From assembly GCF_900105165.1 (NCBI RefSeq), contig NZ_LT629740.1:3348001-3412000 (forward strand): a DNA stretch of 64,000 bases. Reading direction: 5' to 3'. The translations under genes were made by a program, and so were the position numbers. Under the pieces are notes generated by a model. That model was given only the letters and a program-made list of their open reading frames with translations, was not told the DNA's origin and did no database searches. Every line of letters begins with the position of its first letter. Position 1 is the first letter of the stretch. Shown here in pieces: positions 26,880-35,549 of this stretch. Origin of the DNA: Mucilaginibacter mallensis. Its GTDB lineage: Bacteria > Bacteroidota > Bacteroidia > Sphingobacteriales > Sphingobacteriaceae.

Positions 26880-28049
26880 ATGGGATTTAAAATTTTTCAA
26901 CCAGTACTTTTATTTGCCTCCGTATGGTTGTTTGTTATACTGTTATTTTCCTTTCGCTTTAGTTATCTCCTAAATCAGGATATTAACTACGCTTATATAT
27001 TTTATGGTATTTCTCTATTCTTTTTTTTGATAGGTTATTTTGGAATGTTTGTATTTAATAAAGAACTAAGCATAGGTAAAATACAATTATTAACAATTAC
27101 TGAAAAGCTGAAGAAAAGAATTTTTAAGTTCTTTTATTTATGGGCAATTGTATCGATTTTTGAAATTATTGCATCAGGAGGGGTTCCGATTGTATGGCTG
27201 TTTACAGGTAGTTCAAAAGACTATATGGATTTTGGTATCCATTCCATACATGGACTAATGAATGCATTGGAACTTTCATTGGGGGTATTAGGATATTATG
27301 TATATAGGGTAACAAAAGAAAAAAAATTCCTTTTCTTAACTTTTACTTTCTTCCTATGGAACCTTATAATAATCACTAGACAAGTAGATGTAGTGTTGAT
27401 TGTTGAAGTATTTTTTGTTTATCTCCTTTTATCAGATAATAAATTAAAACTCCTAAGAAATATTTTAATATCATCGTTATTATTCGTAATACTATTTGGT
27501 ATAGCCGGGGACGCTCGAAGTGGAGCTGACAACTTCACGCAATTGGCTCAACCAACTGATAATTGGCCTGATTGGCTCCCATCTGGATTTTTATGGGTAT
27601 ACATATACATAACTACCCCGCTTAATAATTTACTTTTCAGCTTTACATTTACTGTAAAACATTACCAGTTTTTGTTCCCTAACACCTTGTCATTACTTTT
27701 CCCAAGCTTTATTAGGGGGCTTATTTATGGCCCTGAAGGAGGGGATGTATCAGGCAATTTAGTAACCGATGCGTTTAATGTAAGCAGTGCTTTCGCATCA
27801 CCTTACCAGGATATGGGCTATTATGGAATTATGTTATTTTCAGTTTTTGCAGGAGCCTTTACTAATGTTGTATGGTGGTGTAAAGGCATTAAACGGATAT
27901 TTTTCAGGGCCATAATTGCACAAATACTTATATTGTCTATATTTTTTAATCACTTCTTTTACTTGCCTGTATCGTTTCAGTTTGTTTGGATATTAATAAT
28001 TTTGGGAAATTACAAAAATGAGGAACTACCGATCATTAAGCCTAATTAA
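26880..28049 (+). CDS. Wzy-like repeat-unit polymerase (multi-pass membrane protein)
   Basis: A 389-residue protein with roughly ten hydrophobic segments and little soluble sequence except one larger loop (about residues 205-300, containing ITTPLNNLLF and FNVSSAFASPYQDMGYYG). The topology and position fit oligosaccharide repeat-unit polymerases (Wzy/EpsG-like), which join lipid-linked units in the periplasm. Sequence alone does not fully separate a polymerase from another membrane carbohydrate enzyme. Its 3' end overlaps the following glycosyltransferase by 32 bp. Confidence 0.7.
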   Translation: MGFKIFQPVLLFASVWLFVILLFSFRFSYLLNQDINYAYIFYGISLFFFLIGYFGMFVFNKELSIGKIQLLTITEKLKKRIFKFFYLWAIVSIFEIIASGGVPIVWLFTGSSKDYMDFGIHSIHGLMNALELSLGVLGYYVYRVTKEKKFLFLTFTFFLWNLIIITRQVDVVLIVEVFFVYLLLSDNKLKLLRNILISSLLFVILFGIAGDARSGADNFTQLAQPTDNWPDWLPSGFLWVYIYITTPLNNLLFSFTFTVKHYQFLFPNTLSLLFPSFIRGLIYGPEGGDVSGNLVTDAFNVSSAFASPYQDMGYYGIMLFSVFAGAFTNVVWWCKGIKRIFFRAIIAQILILSIFFNHFFYLPVSFQFVWILIILGNYKNEELPIIKPN

Positions 28050-28902
28050 AAGACAATTAAACACATCATTAAAATATAATCAACCCAAAATAGCTATAGG
28101 GGTTAGAGTAAAAAATGAAATTAGTGCAATAAAGAGTTTTTGGGAGTCGATAAAAAAACAAACTTATTTTGAACATTTAGAACTTCTTTTTATTGATAGC
28201 GGAAGTACTGACGGAACACTTGAATTTCTTAAGGAATTAAACTGTAACTTATATACTATATCTCCAAGCGAATTCTCATTTGGAGATACTTGCAACTTGG
28301 TTTTAGAACTTACCGAAAGCGAGTATGTGTGTTTTTTCTCCGGCCACGTAATTCTGGAAAGCGACAAACTCATTGAAACCGTTGTTAATTATATCAAAAC
28401 AAATCCTCCTATTTCCGGCTATTTCAGGCAAGTGCCTAATTATGTGGTTGGTTGTTCCATTTATGATAAAACTTTTTTAAAGTATAGATATAAATCTTAT
28501 AATAATGTTCCTCTTCCCATATTGGCTACACCACAAAATAATAGCTTTTCAAATGCTGCCTCATTGGTTTACAGAGGACATTGGAGCACAGTAAACTTTG
28601 AAGAAGTTGGTGCCAGCGAGGATTATTTTTGGTCTACTAAAATCATGCAAACAGGAGGAGAAATATACTATTTCCATATGTTAAATGTAAAACACAGTCA
28701 CAATGAAACCTTAAACGATGTTTACAAACGGGTAAAAATAAATGCTAAAGAACGATACCCTAATGGAGTAAATCTATTTAAACTGATTGTAATTTTTTGC
28801 AAAGTTTTTTTTGCACTGTTTTTTAACTCATATAAGTTTTTAAGTGCTGTTAAATATGCAAACGCACATACTAAAGCATATGCCGATATCAATAAATCTT
28901 AG
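28018..28902 (+). CDS. GT2 family glycosyltransferase 3
   Basis: A 294-residue glycosyltransferase with IAIGVRVKNEISAIKSFWES, then LLFIDSGSTDGTLEFLKEL, and the second motif EYVCFFSGHVILESD in place of a strict DxD. A hydrophobic stretch near residues 255-275 (LFKLIVIFCKVFFALFF) may bind the membrane. The start overlaps the polymerase gene by 32 bp and no alternative Met exists before the GT domain, so the overlap appears real. It shares the IDSGSTD segment and a related layout with the next gene; the two look like paralogues. Confidence 0.83.
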   Translation: MRNYRSLSLIKRQLNTSLKYNQPKIAIGVRVKNEISAIKSFWESIKKQTYFEHLELLFIDSGSTDGTLEFLKELNCNLYTISPSEFSFGDTCNLVLELTESEYVCFFSGHVILESDKLIETVVNYIKTNPPISGYFRQVPNYVVGCSIYDKTFLKYRYKSYNNVPLPILATPQNNSFSNAASLVYRGHWSTVNFEEVGASEDYFWSTKIMQTGGEIYYFHMLNVKHSHNETLNDVYKRVKINAKERYPNGVNLFKLIVIFCKVFFALFFNSYKFLSAVKYANAHTKAYADINKS

Positions 28903-28944
28903 AATTTTCAATAATTATTCCAGTTAATGGATATTAGAAATTAA

Positions 28945-29871
28945 ATGACACAACAACCTACCATTGCACTTTTAATACCAACCCTTAATGCTTCAAAAAA
29001 CTGGATGTCAGTTTTAAATAGTATAAATGAGCAAACATATAACAATATAAAAAAAATCATAATAGATTCAGGTTCAACAGACGATACTATTATACTTGCA
29101 AAAAAAAATGGCTTTCTGGTTAATCAAATCTCCTCCTCTGAATTTAATCATGGAGCTACCAGACAATTATTAGTTGATCTATCTGAAGATACTGATATAT
29201 GCGTTTTTTTAACACAGGATGCCATTTTAGCTTCCCCTGATAGTATTGCCAATATTATTAAAGCTTTTGACGACCCGCAGGTTGGTATTGCTTACGGAAG
29301 ACAATTACCACACAAAAATGCAAAGGCTTTAGAAACACATGCCCGGCTGTTTAATTATCCGGATAGTCCCGAAGTTGTTTCAATGAACGATCTGAATAAA
29401 AAAGGCTTTAAAATTTTCTTTTGCTCTAATTCATTCTCGGCTTATCGCCGAAGTACGCTACAGTCTGTCGGGGGTTTTCCAACCGATTCAATAATGGGTG
29501 AAGATGCAATTGTAGCTGCGAAAATGTTAATTGCAGGTTATAAAAAAGCCTATGTGGCCGATGCTACGGTTTATCATTCGCATAGTTATACACTTAGTGA
29601 AGAATTTAAACGCTATTTTGATACCCGTGTATTTCATGAACAAAATAAATGGTTGATCGATGATTTTGGTAAACCTACCGGCGAAGGTTTTAAATTTATT
29701 AAATCGGAATTGCTTTATATTATCAAACATGATAAAATCAGAATAGTTAAATCTATAAGTTCTATTTTTGCGAAATGGCTTGGGTATAATAGCGGGGGAT
29801 TTTTCAAAAAAATGCCAAAGAGCCTGGTAAAGAAATTATCCATGCACTCCTTTTATTGGAAACAATATTAA
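28945..29871 (+). CDS. GT2 family glycosyltransferase 4 (rhamnosyltransferase-like)
   Basis: A 308-residue GT-A enzyme. It shows ALLIPTLNASKNWMSVLNSI, KIIIDSGSTDDTIILAKKNG, SSEFNHGATRQLLVDL, then CVFLTQDAILASPDS and YGRQLPHKNAKALETHAR, a set of motifs typical of rhamnosyltransferases of O-antigen loci. It has MGEDAIVAAKMLIAGYK in the acceptor domain. It is the last intact glycosyltransferase before a spacer containing a decayed GT4 remnant. No rhamnose synthesis genes are present in the window. Confidence 0.86.
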   Translation: MTQQPTIALLIPTLNASKNWMSVLNSINEQTYNNIKKIIIDSGSTDDTIILAKKNGFLVNQISSSEFNHGATRQLLVDLSEDTDICVFLTQDAILASPDSIANIIKAFDDPQVGIAYGRQLPHKNAKALETHARLFNYPDSPEVVSMNDLNKKGFKIFFCSNSFSAYRRSTLQSVGGFPTDSIMGEDAIVAAKMLIAGYKKAYVADATVYHSHSYTLSEEFKRYFDTRVFHEQNKWLIDDFGKPTGEGFKFIKSELLYIIKHDKIRIVKSISSIFAKWLGYNSGGFFKKMPKSLVKKLSMHSFYWKQY

Positions 29872-29932
29872 ATTTATTACAAACATTTAATATTATATAT
29901 GGATCAACAATAAAAGCATTATAAAAAACAAG

Positions 29933-30083
29933 ACAGATGTGTGTTTTAATAAACAGTCTTCCGAATCGATTATAGAAGCTATAAATTTATTTGAAAAATA
30001 TAAAACAATTTGATCATACTGAAATTGTAAAGCATATATTCAAGTTTTCAACTCAAAGGTATAAAACCGAGACATTCAATTAA
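29933..30083 (+). pseudogene. Decayed C-terminus of a GT4 glycosyltransferase (frameshifted)
   Basis: Reading 29933-30013 gives TDVCFNKQSSESIIEAINLF and a few more residues, then a stop. A shifted frame from 30006 to 30083 continues QFDHTEIVKHIFKFSTQRYK and ends TETFN. Together they match the usual end of GT4 enzymes (G-V-L-F-x-x-Q-T-x-E-S, then F-D-x-x-x-I-x-x-H-A-x-x-F-S-x-x-R-F). The rest of that gene is gone. This explains part of the otherwise empty 29872-30237 spacer and shows that the locus lost a transferase. Confidence 0.6.
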
Positions 30084-30217
30084 ATGGAAATAATATCACC
30101 TAAAATATAATACAATAATTATAAATCATTTTGGTGCTATAATTGTTACAAATAATTATGAACAGTATAATAAATATAAATTCTCTTAATAAAGGTTCGT
30201 TTAATTAATAATTTTTG

Positions 30218-30225
30218 TATTTTTG
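30218..30225 (+). promoter_or_regulatory. -7 box upstream of the WcaJ-like gene
   Basis: TATTTTTG is an exact TAnnTTTG element 12 nt before the ATG at 30238, so the leader would be only a few nucleotides. It overlaps an in-frame TTG (30223) that is therefore unlikely to be the start. No convincing -33 element. Confidence 0.35.
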
Positions 30226-30237
30226 CATCATATACCT

Positions 30238-31587
30238 ATGCCTGTACGTTACTCAAAACATCTGCCTCCAACTATTTTCATAGCCGATTTGTTGCTGCTA
30301 AACCTGGCACTATACATAGCACATTTAGCAACATTTCACAATCTATCACCACAAAATGAATCATTGCTTTTTATTATAGTTGCAAATATTGCATGGACTA
30401 TTGCTTCACTAACAACAAAAAGCTTTCAAGTAAAACGCCCATTATTTTTAAAAGATAATATACATACCTTTCTGGTTACGTTAATTTATCATTTATTATT
30501 AATATTCAGTGCGATCTATTTCTTAAAGATTGATAATATATCAAGGAAAGAAGTAACTATTGCTTATCTCATTTTTCCAATACTTGTAATTCTTACCAGG
30601 TCTGTTTTATTTGTCTCGCTTGATTATTACCGTAAACATGGCTACAACCTGCGTAAAATAATGATCGTAGGCGATAAAAATATTGCGGTAAGGCTGGCAA
30701 AATCATTTTCACAACATCCGGAATATGGATATGATCTTACCAATTTCATTTCAGAAGATGAACTCACTAAAATAGCAGACACCCCTCTTTTAAACAAAAT
30801 CCTGGCTAATAAACCCGATGAAATTTTCATCTGCTTTAAACAAATGAATGATACGCTTTTAAAAGAACTTATACAGATTGGCGAAGACCATTCAATTAAA
30901 ATAAAAGTAGTACCAGACGTGATGCTGAATAGTAACCATGCCGAATTAGTTACCTATGACACGTTTCCGATATTACACATTAGTGCACAATCTTCTATCG
31001 ATTTAAAGATCCGTTTTTTAAAACGCACTTTCGATATAATTTTTTCCTCGGTTTTAATGACTACCGGGCTGCCAGTGTTTGGTTTGCTATACATTATTAC
31101 AAAAACAACATCAAAAGGGCCAGCCTTTTATAAACAGGAAAGAATAGGTAGAAACGGCAAACCGTTTTACATCTATAAATTCAGAAGTATGTATGTTGAT
31201 GCTGAAAAATTCGGCCCGCAGCTTTCAAAAGATAATGATCCGCGAATTACAAAATGGGGGGTGATTATCAGAAAAACCCGACTGGATGAATTACCACAAT
31301 TTTGGAACGTATTAAAAGGAGAAATGTCTGTTGTTGGCCCACGTCCTGAAAGACAGTTCTATATTGACAAAATAGTTGAAAAGAATCCTAATTACAAAAA
31401 GCTGTTAAGTTTAAGGCCCGGTATTACTTCTATTGGCCAGGTTCAATACGGATATGCCGAAAATATTGATGAGATGTGCAACCGTGTGAGGTACGACCTT
31501 ATTTATTTAGATAACGTTAATCTGAATGCTGACATCAATATCATATACAAAACAGTTAAGGTAATGATACAAAGAAAAGGTAAATAA
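30238..31587 (+). CDS. Undecaprenyl-phosphate glycosyl-1-phosphate transferase (WcaJ/PHPT-like)
   Basis: The initiating enzyme that moves a sugar-1-phosphate onto undecaprenyl phosphate. The 449-residue protein has four N-terminal membrane helices, a Rossmann-like middle (KIMIVGDKNIAVRLAKSF, about 140-250) and the C-terminal sugar-transferase domain: KRTFDIIFSSVLMTTGLP (re-entrant helix), FYKQERIGRNGKPFYIYKFR, DELPQFWNVLKGEMSVVGPR and a LRPGITSIGQVQYGY tail. This architecture is the WcaJ/CpsE/WbaP long form. It closes the polysaccharide locus. I prefer ATG 30238 over an upstream TTG. Confidence 0.92.
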   Translation: MPVRYSKHLPPTIFIADLLLLNLALYIAHLATFHNLSPQNESLLFIIVANIAWTIASLTTKSFQVKRPLFLKDNIHTFLVTLIYHLLLIFSAIYFLKIDNISRKEVTIAYLIFPILVILTRSVLFVSLDYYRKHGYNLRKIMIVGDKNIAVRLAKSFSQHPEYGYDLTNFISEDELTKIADTPLLNKILANKPDEIFICFKQMNDTLLKELIQIGEDHSIKIKVVPDVMLNSNHAELVTYDTFPILHISAQSSIDLKIRFLKRTFDIIFSSVLMTTGLPVFGLLYIITKTTSKGPAFYKQERIGRNGKPFYIYKFRSMYVDAEKFGPQLSKDNDPRITKWGVIIRKTRLDELPQFWNVLKGEMSVVGPRPERQFYIDKIVEKNPNYKKLLSLRPGITSIGQVQYGYAENIDEMCNRVRYDLIYLDNVNLNADINIIYKTVKVMIQRKGK

Positions 31588-31592
31588 CAAAG

Positions 31593-31611
31593 TTTGGCAC
31601 AGATTTGGCAC
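31593..31611 (+). promoter_or_regulatory. Candidate sigma54 promoter (-24/-12)
   Basis: TGGCAC (31595-31600), a 5-nt spacer and TGGCA (31606-31610) fit TGGCAC-N5-TTGCA with one mismatch, and the GG (31596-31597) and GC (31608-31609) are spaced exactly as in sigma54 promoters. The start site would fall near 31621. The same bases can also be read as a direct repeat TTTGGCAC with an 11-bp period, so an operator is the alternative. Confidence 0.5.
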
Positions 31612-31621
31612 TAGGTGCTAC

Positions 31622-31783
31622 ATGAAAGTATTAGATTTAAAAATCGCTGCCCCTCTTAAAACTACCGAAAAATTGATCAGGGCCATTCTTCAAAGAGATA
31701 TAGATGCCTTTAAGGCTACCAACATGCAATTTCTGCGTAATAATAAAATATACAATCCGCAATACACAGGTTTAATAGCCTGA
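31622..31783 (+). CDS. Small ORF, 53 residues, unknown
   Basis: A short frame starting MKVLDLKIAAPLKTTEKLIR and ending QYTGLIA. It is mainly helical and basic, with no signal peptide or membrane segment, and I recognise no family. It lies 34 bp after the WcaJ-like gene, starts at the predicted start site of the sigma54-like promoter, and is followed after 33 bp by an intrinsic terminator. It may be a small protein translated without a leader; equally, the unit from 31621 to about 31841 could be a small RNA. Confidence 0.45.
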   Translation: MKVLDLKIAAPLKTTEKLIRAILQRDIDAFKATNMQFLRNNKIYNPQYTGLIA

Positions 31784-31816
31784 TCCTACGTACTACTACA
31801 TCTACCTATGATTAAG

Positions 31817-31841
31817 AGCTTTCATTTTGAAAGCTTTTTTT
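31817..31841 (+). terminator. Intrinsic terminator after the small ORF
   Basis: AGCTTTC (31817-31823) pairs with GAAAGCT (31829-31835) around ATTTT, followed by six T. It ends the possible short transcription unit 31621-31841, and any read-through from the polysaccharide locus. Confidence 0.75.
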
Positions 31842-31857
31842 GTTCCCCTAAATAAGA

Positions 31858-32181
31858 TCAGCGTTGCTGGGATTGCTGGTATTTATAATGGAGTTGTTGA
31901 AGGCTTTCTGTTGAAGCATCGTCGGTTGAAATACCATAACCTGAAACAAGTATACCTTTTATGCCCGATGCTGATGCCAGCGCATAAACGATTGCCTCAT
32001 CAGCCGGATCAGAAGCACCTTCATAACGGTAAAGGTCTACTATCTCAAATTCGTTGGCAGCAAATGCCTGCTCCCCCGCTTTAAACTGATTCTCTATTAA
32101 ATTAAAATCAAGCGTATAACCCTGCTCTTTTAACTGGCTTATAGCCTCGGTAACGGTGGCGTAGTGAAATTTTTGATCCAT
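31858..32181 (-). CDS. Small PRPP-synthetase-like (so named) protein
   Basis: A 107-residue protein from the ATG at 32181 (11 further residues upstream are possible). The pattern TVTEAISQLKEQGYTLDFNLIENQ, FEIVDLYRYEGASDPADEAIVYALAS and GIKGILVSGYGISTD matches a small Bacteroidota family often labelled phosphoribosylpyrophosphate synthetase. It lacks the PRPP-binding loop and is far too short for that enzyme, so the label is probably wrong and function is unknown. It is cytoplasmic by appearance and convergent with the small transcription unit. Confidence 0.7.
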   Translation of the reverse strand: MDQKFHYATVTEAISQLKEQGYTLDFNLIENQFKAGEQAFAANEFEIVDLYRYEGASDPADEAIVYALASASGIKGILVSGYGISTDDASTESLQQLHYKYQQSQQR

Positions 32182-32266
32182 GTAAGTAAAATTAAAGAAT
32201 AATGCGGGCAACAACCAATAATTAGTGTCCTAAAATTATCATACAAGTGTCTTAAATAAAACAGAG

Positions 32267-34033
32267 TTATTGAACAGCAACCGCCTTCTTTATATACTTC
32301 TTTATGATAGATAATAACTGATAAGGTTGAAATGGTTTTGTAATACAATCAGAAAATCCACTGGCTATTAGATTAGTAAGCATTTCCTGGTCAACCACAG
32401 ATGCTGTAAACGCGATTACCGGAATTTGCGGATACATTTTTTTTATCTCGTAAATAGCAATATAACCGTTCATAACCGGCATTTCCAAATCCAGCAGGAT
32501 AACATCATAGGCTGCATCTTTTTCCAGTGCATCTAGTGCCTCTTTACCATTAAAAACACCGCTAACCAGGGCTTTATAATTGATTAACACCTTTTTTGCT
32601 ACCATCATATTTATCTGGTTATCTTCTACCAATAAAACGCGGGTACCAGCCAAATTATCTTCACTCTCCGTATTTGTTACCGAGCTTGATTTATGTTGTA
32701 CATAATCAAGTTTTAGATCAAAGCTGAATATACTCCCCTTACCTTTTTCGCTGGTTAAATTAAGGGAGCTATTCATGAGTTTTAACAGGCGCATACAAAT
32801 ATTCAACCCCAGCCCTGTGCCATGCAATGTTTTAGTGTTACCATTATACACCTGCCAAAACCCCTCAAATATTTGTTTCTGATCCTCTTTGGCTATACCT
32901 ATACCTGTATCTTCCACGCTAAAGCTTACCACTGCTGCAGTTTTACTGCTGCTTTTCATGGTAGCCTTTAATTTAACATATCCTTTCTCTGTAAATTTCA
33001 GGGCGTTGGAGAAAAGGTTATTAAAAACCTGTATTAAGCGCAGATCATCTACCAAAACAATAACATCCAGTCCCGGGCCAATTTCAGTTTTAAGCTCGAT
33101 CCCTTTTTCCTGGTAAAGGGACGTAAAGGGCATACTCACATTCTGCATCAGTTGCTTCAAGTTCAGGCTAACTGGGTGTATTTCCAGCTTATTAGCCTCT
33201 ATCTTATTAAAATCGAGTATGTTATTTATTTGTTGCAGCATATGGTCTGAGCAATACTTCAATACCTGTATGTACTCATCTTGCTGCGCTATACTATGTT
33301 CTTGTTTTAATAGGTTTATAACCCCTATTATGCCATTTAAAGGTGTGCGCAACTCATGCCCCATTGTGGCCAGAAAGCGTGTTCTGGAATCTACCACCCG
33401 TTTGCTTTGTTCCATTAGCTCACGAATGTACTTTTCCTCGAAAAAAGTGTAGGCAATAGCAAACAATATGGTTGATGAGATAGCAACAATTCGGTTAAAC
33501 AATACCAGTTTACTTATTTGTGCTGCTGTTAAGTGTTCAAGATGATTAATGTAACGGCCTGCGACAATAGTAACGCAAAATGAAAAAAGAATAATGGCAA
33601 TATAAATACCCGACTCACGGTACCTGGTTCGCTTAAGATTAACAATAATTGGTACAGCTATCAGTATAGGGAAAAAATACAGGTATTGATCTGTATCCAG
33701 TCCCTCAAACAAGGTTGCAGATATTATCATACCACAAATCAGTATAATAATAGTAATGGGCAGGTTTTCTATTGCTTCATTGTATTTCAAAAGAATGAAC
33801 ATCAATGTAGCAAAACAAAAACATGCCACTAAGAACGATGAAACATATAGCCCGATACCTGCGTCATAAAAAGAAAGCCCAATACCTATCAACAAAGCAG
33901 CAATACCCAGCTGATATGTCCTTTTGGGTACTTCCTTCATATCATAAAGCGGGTTCAGATGCTTATCATCATCTTTGATCGGTTTATGATATTTATCTGT
34001 TCCTGTATTGTTCACCATTTGACTTGAATCCAT
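32267..34033 (-). CDS. Hybrid histidine kinase with C-terminal receiver
   Basis: A 588-residue membrane sensor. About six hydrophobic helices fill residues 40-200 with no large periplasmic sensing loop. Then comes a HisKA domain with the phosphoacceptor H226 in LATMGHELRTPLNGIIG, an HATPase domain with N, G1 (VEDTGIGIAKEDQ) and G2 (LHGTGLGLNICMRLL) boxes, and a receiver domain from about residue 455 with phosphoacceptor D in YDVILLDLEMPVMNG and a lysine in CITKPFQPYQ. No output regulator is adjacent. Signal and target are unknown. The start could also be Met6. Confidence 0.92.
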   Translation of the reverse strand: MDSSQMVNNTGTDKYHKPIKDDDKHLNPLYDMKEVPKRTYQLGIAALLIGIGLSFYDAGIGLYVSSFLVACFCFATLMFILLKYNEAIENLPITIIILICGMIISATLFEGLDTDQYLYFFPILIAVPIIVNLKRTRYRESGIYIAIILFSFCVTIVAGRYINHLEHLTAAQISKLVLFNRIVAISSTILFAIAYTFFEEKYIRELMEQSKRVVDSRTRFLATMGHELRTPLNGIIGVINLLKQEHSIAQQDEYIQVLKYCSDHMLQQINNILDFNKIEANKLEIHPVSLNLKQLMQNVSMPFTSLYQEKGIELKTEIGPGLDVIVLVDDLRLIQVFNNLFSNALKFTEKGYVKLKATMKSSSKTAAVVSFSVEDTGIGIAKEDQKQIFEGFWQVYNGNTKTLHGTGLGLNICMRLLKLMNSSLNLTSEKGKGSIFSFDLKLDYVQHKSSSVTNTESEDNLAGTRVLLVEDNQINMMVAKKVLINYKALVSGVFNGKEALDALEKDAAYDVILLDLEMPVMNGYIAIYEIKKMYPQIPVIAFTASVVDQEMLTNLIASGFSDCITKPFQPYQLLSIIKKYIKKAVAVQ

Positions 34034-34339
34034 ATACTTTCACCTCTACTAACATATAAAGGGTTGAATAGTGCTGATTTTATAAAAGTATTTTAAAATT
34101 ACCGGGTATAACTGACATACCAAATATCGAATAAAATGAACAAATGAAATTATTTTAAGCTCAAACCCTTTAAAATTTAACTTCCGATTTAAAAATACTT
34201 ATCAACTGTTAATCCATAAGCAAAAATAAGGTTGTCACTATGGGTAATACTCATTTTTTATTGTAGATAAGCGAACCATTAAACATTTTTCTTAAATCTA
34301 TGTTCACCATAAAATAATATAGGCTATACTAATATCATT

Positions 34340-34347
34340 TAGCTTTG
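34340..34347 (+). promoter_or_regulatory. -7 box for the mscS-like gene
   Basis: TAGCTTTG matches TAnnTTTG and lies 32 nt before the ATG at 34380. The 34034-34379 spacer between the divergent kinase and channel genes is AT-rich and shows no other element I can support. Confidence 0.45.
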
Positions 34348-34379
34348 GTTCAATATGAATAATCTTCTTAACCTTATTT

Positions 34380-35465
34380 ATGGATAACCAACTGCAATCC
34401 TGGTCGCAACAATTCCCCACATGGGTTTGGAATGTAGGCATAGTTATTCTTTCATTATTACTGGGTTTTATTATAAAAGCCATTATCACCGGTATTCTCC
34501 ATTTCTATAAAAAACAGAAGGATTACTCCCTGTTCAAATCCATCATTACTCACTTAGGCCGGCCGTTAAATATATTTGTGCCGCTGCTTACGCTTAATTT
34601 CATGCAATCCTTCTTAAAATTAAGCCCGATGTACCTAACTCCTCTTGATCGGATCATCGGTATACTACTTATCATATCGTTTGCCAGCCTGCTCATCAGC
34701 AGCATCAAAATTTTTGAGGATTATGTATATCACCAATACGATCTTAATAAAGACGATAATCTAAGAGAACGCAAGGTTAGAACCCAGCTTATCTTCATCC
34801 GCAAAGTGATCATCATTTTCATAGTATTAGTAACCATTGCCATCATTTTGCTCAGCTTTGATAATGTCCGTAAAATTGGCGACGGGCTTTTAACCGGCGT
34901 AGGTATCAGCAGTATTATTGTAGGCTTTGCCGCGCAGAAATCATTGAGTAACTTTTTAGCAGGATTTCAGATTGCTTTTACACAACCCATACGCATTGAT
35001 GATGTGCTGGTAGTTGAAGGCGAATGGGGCCGCGTGGAAGATATAACCCTAACCTATGTAGTACTTAGCATATGGGACCAGCGCCGGCTCATTTTGCCGA
35101 TTACCTACTTTATTGAAAAGCCTTTCCAAAACTGGACGAGAAGCACCTCGGAAATTTTAGGGACCGTGTTTCTTTATGTCGATTATACCTTCCCTGTTGA
35201 AAGCTTAAGAACCGAACTTAACCGGTTATTGACAACCACTCAATTGTGGGACAAAAGAGTGGGGAAATTACAGGTAACCGACTCAAAAGAACATACCATT
35301 GAATTAAGGATATTGGTGAGTGCCCGCAATTCTTCTGATGCTTTTGATCTGCGTTGTTATATGCGCGAAAACCTGTTAAAGTATATTAGTGAAACCCTGC
35401 CGCTAAGCTTGCCGCAAACCCGTTATCAGCAAAATAAGACAGGACTAGAGAAACCCGATAATTAA
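34380..35465 (+). CDS. MscS-family mechanosensitive channel
   Basis: A 361-residue small-conductance mechanosensitive channel homologue that releases solutes on hypo-osmotic shock. Four N-terminal hydrophobic helices (about 15-175) precede the pore-lining helix GDGLLTGVGISSIIVGFAAQKSLSNFLAGFQIAF, cited here in part (VGFAAQKSLSNFLAGFQI), where Gly/Ala packing is typical. The beta domain follows with RIDDVLVVEGEWGRVEDITL and the C-terminal alpha/beta domain. It is divergent from the histidine kinase and precedes the phospho-sugar mutase by 84 bp. Confidence 0.92.
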   Translation: MDNQLQSWSQQFPTWVWNVGIVILSLLLGFIIKAIITGILHFYKKQKDYSLFKSIITHLGRPLNIFVPLLTLNFMQSFLKLSPMYLTPLDRIIGILLIISFASLLISSIKIFEDYVYHQYDLNKDDNLRERKVRTQLIFIRKVIIIFIVLVTIAIILLSFDNVRKIGDGLLTGVGISSIIVGFAAQKSLSNFLAGFQIAFTQPIRIDDVLVVEGEWGRVEDITLTYVVLSIWDQRRLILPITYFIEKPFQNWTRSTSEILGTVFLYVDYTFPVESLRTELNRLLTTTQLWDKRVGKLQVTDSKEHTIELRILVSARNSSDAFDLRCYMRENLLKYISETLPLSLPQTRYQQNKTGLEKPDN

Positions 35466-35498
35466 CAGCAGAAAACTTATGATTCTACTCAAAAGTTA

Positions 35499-35506
35499 TA
35501 TATTTG
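35499..35506 (+). promoter_or_regulatory. -7 box for the phospho-sugar mutase gene
   Basis: TATATTTG is an exact TAnnTTTG element 43 nt upstream of the ATG at 35550. No clear -33 TTTG is seen at standard spacing. Confidence 0.45.
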
Positions 35507-35549
35507 AACTACGCGAGACTACCTATTAATTAAAAATAAATAAACACAT

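Noticed and set aside
31858..32181. Ribose-phosphate pyrophosphokinase activity
   Set aside because: The protein is about 107 residues and lacks the PRPP-binding loop of true synthetases of about 310 residues.
34304..34489. Minus-strand frame overlapping the start of the mscS-like gene
   Set aside because: It overlaps a well supported membrane channel gene and its promoter and has no recognisable domain.
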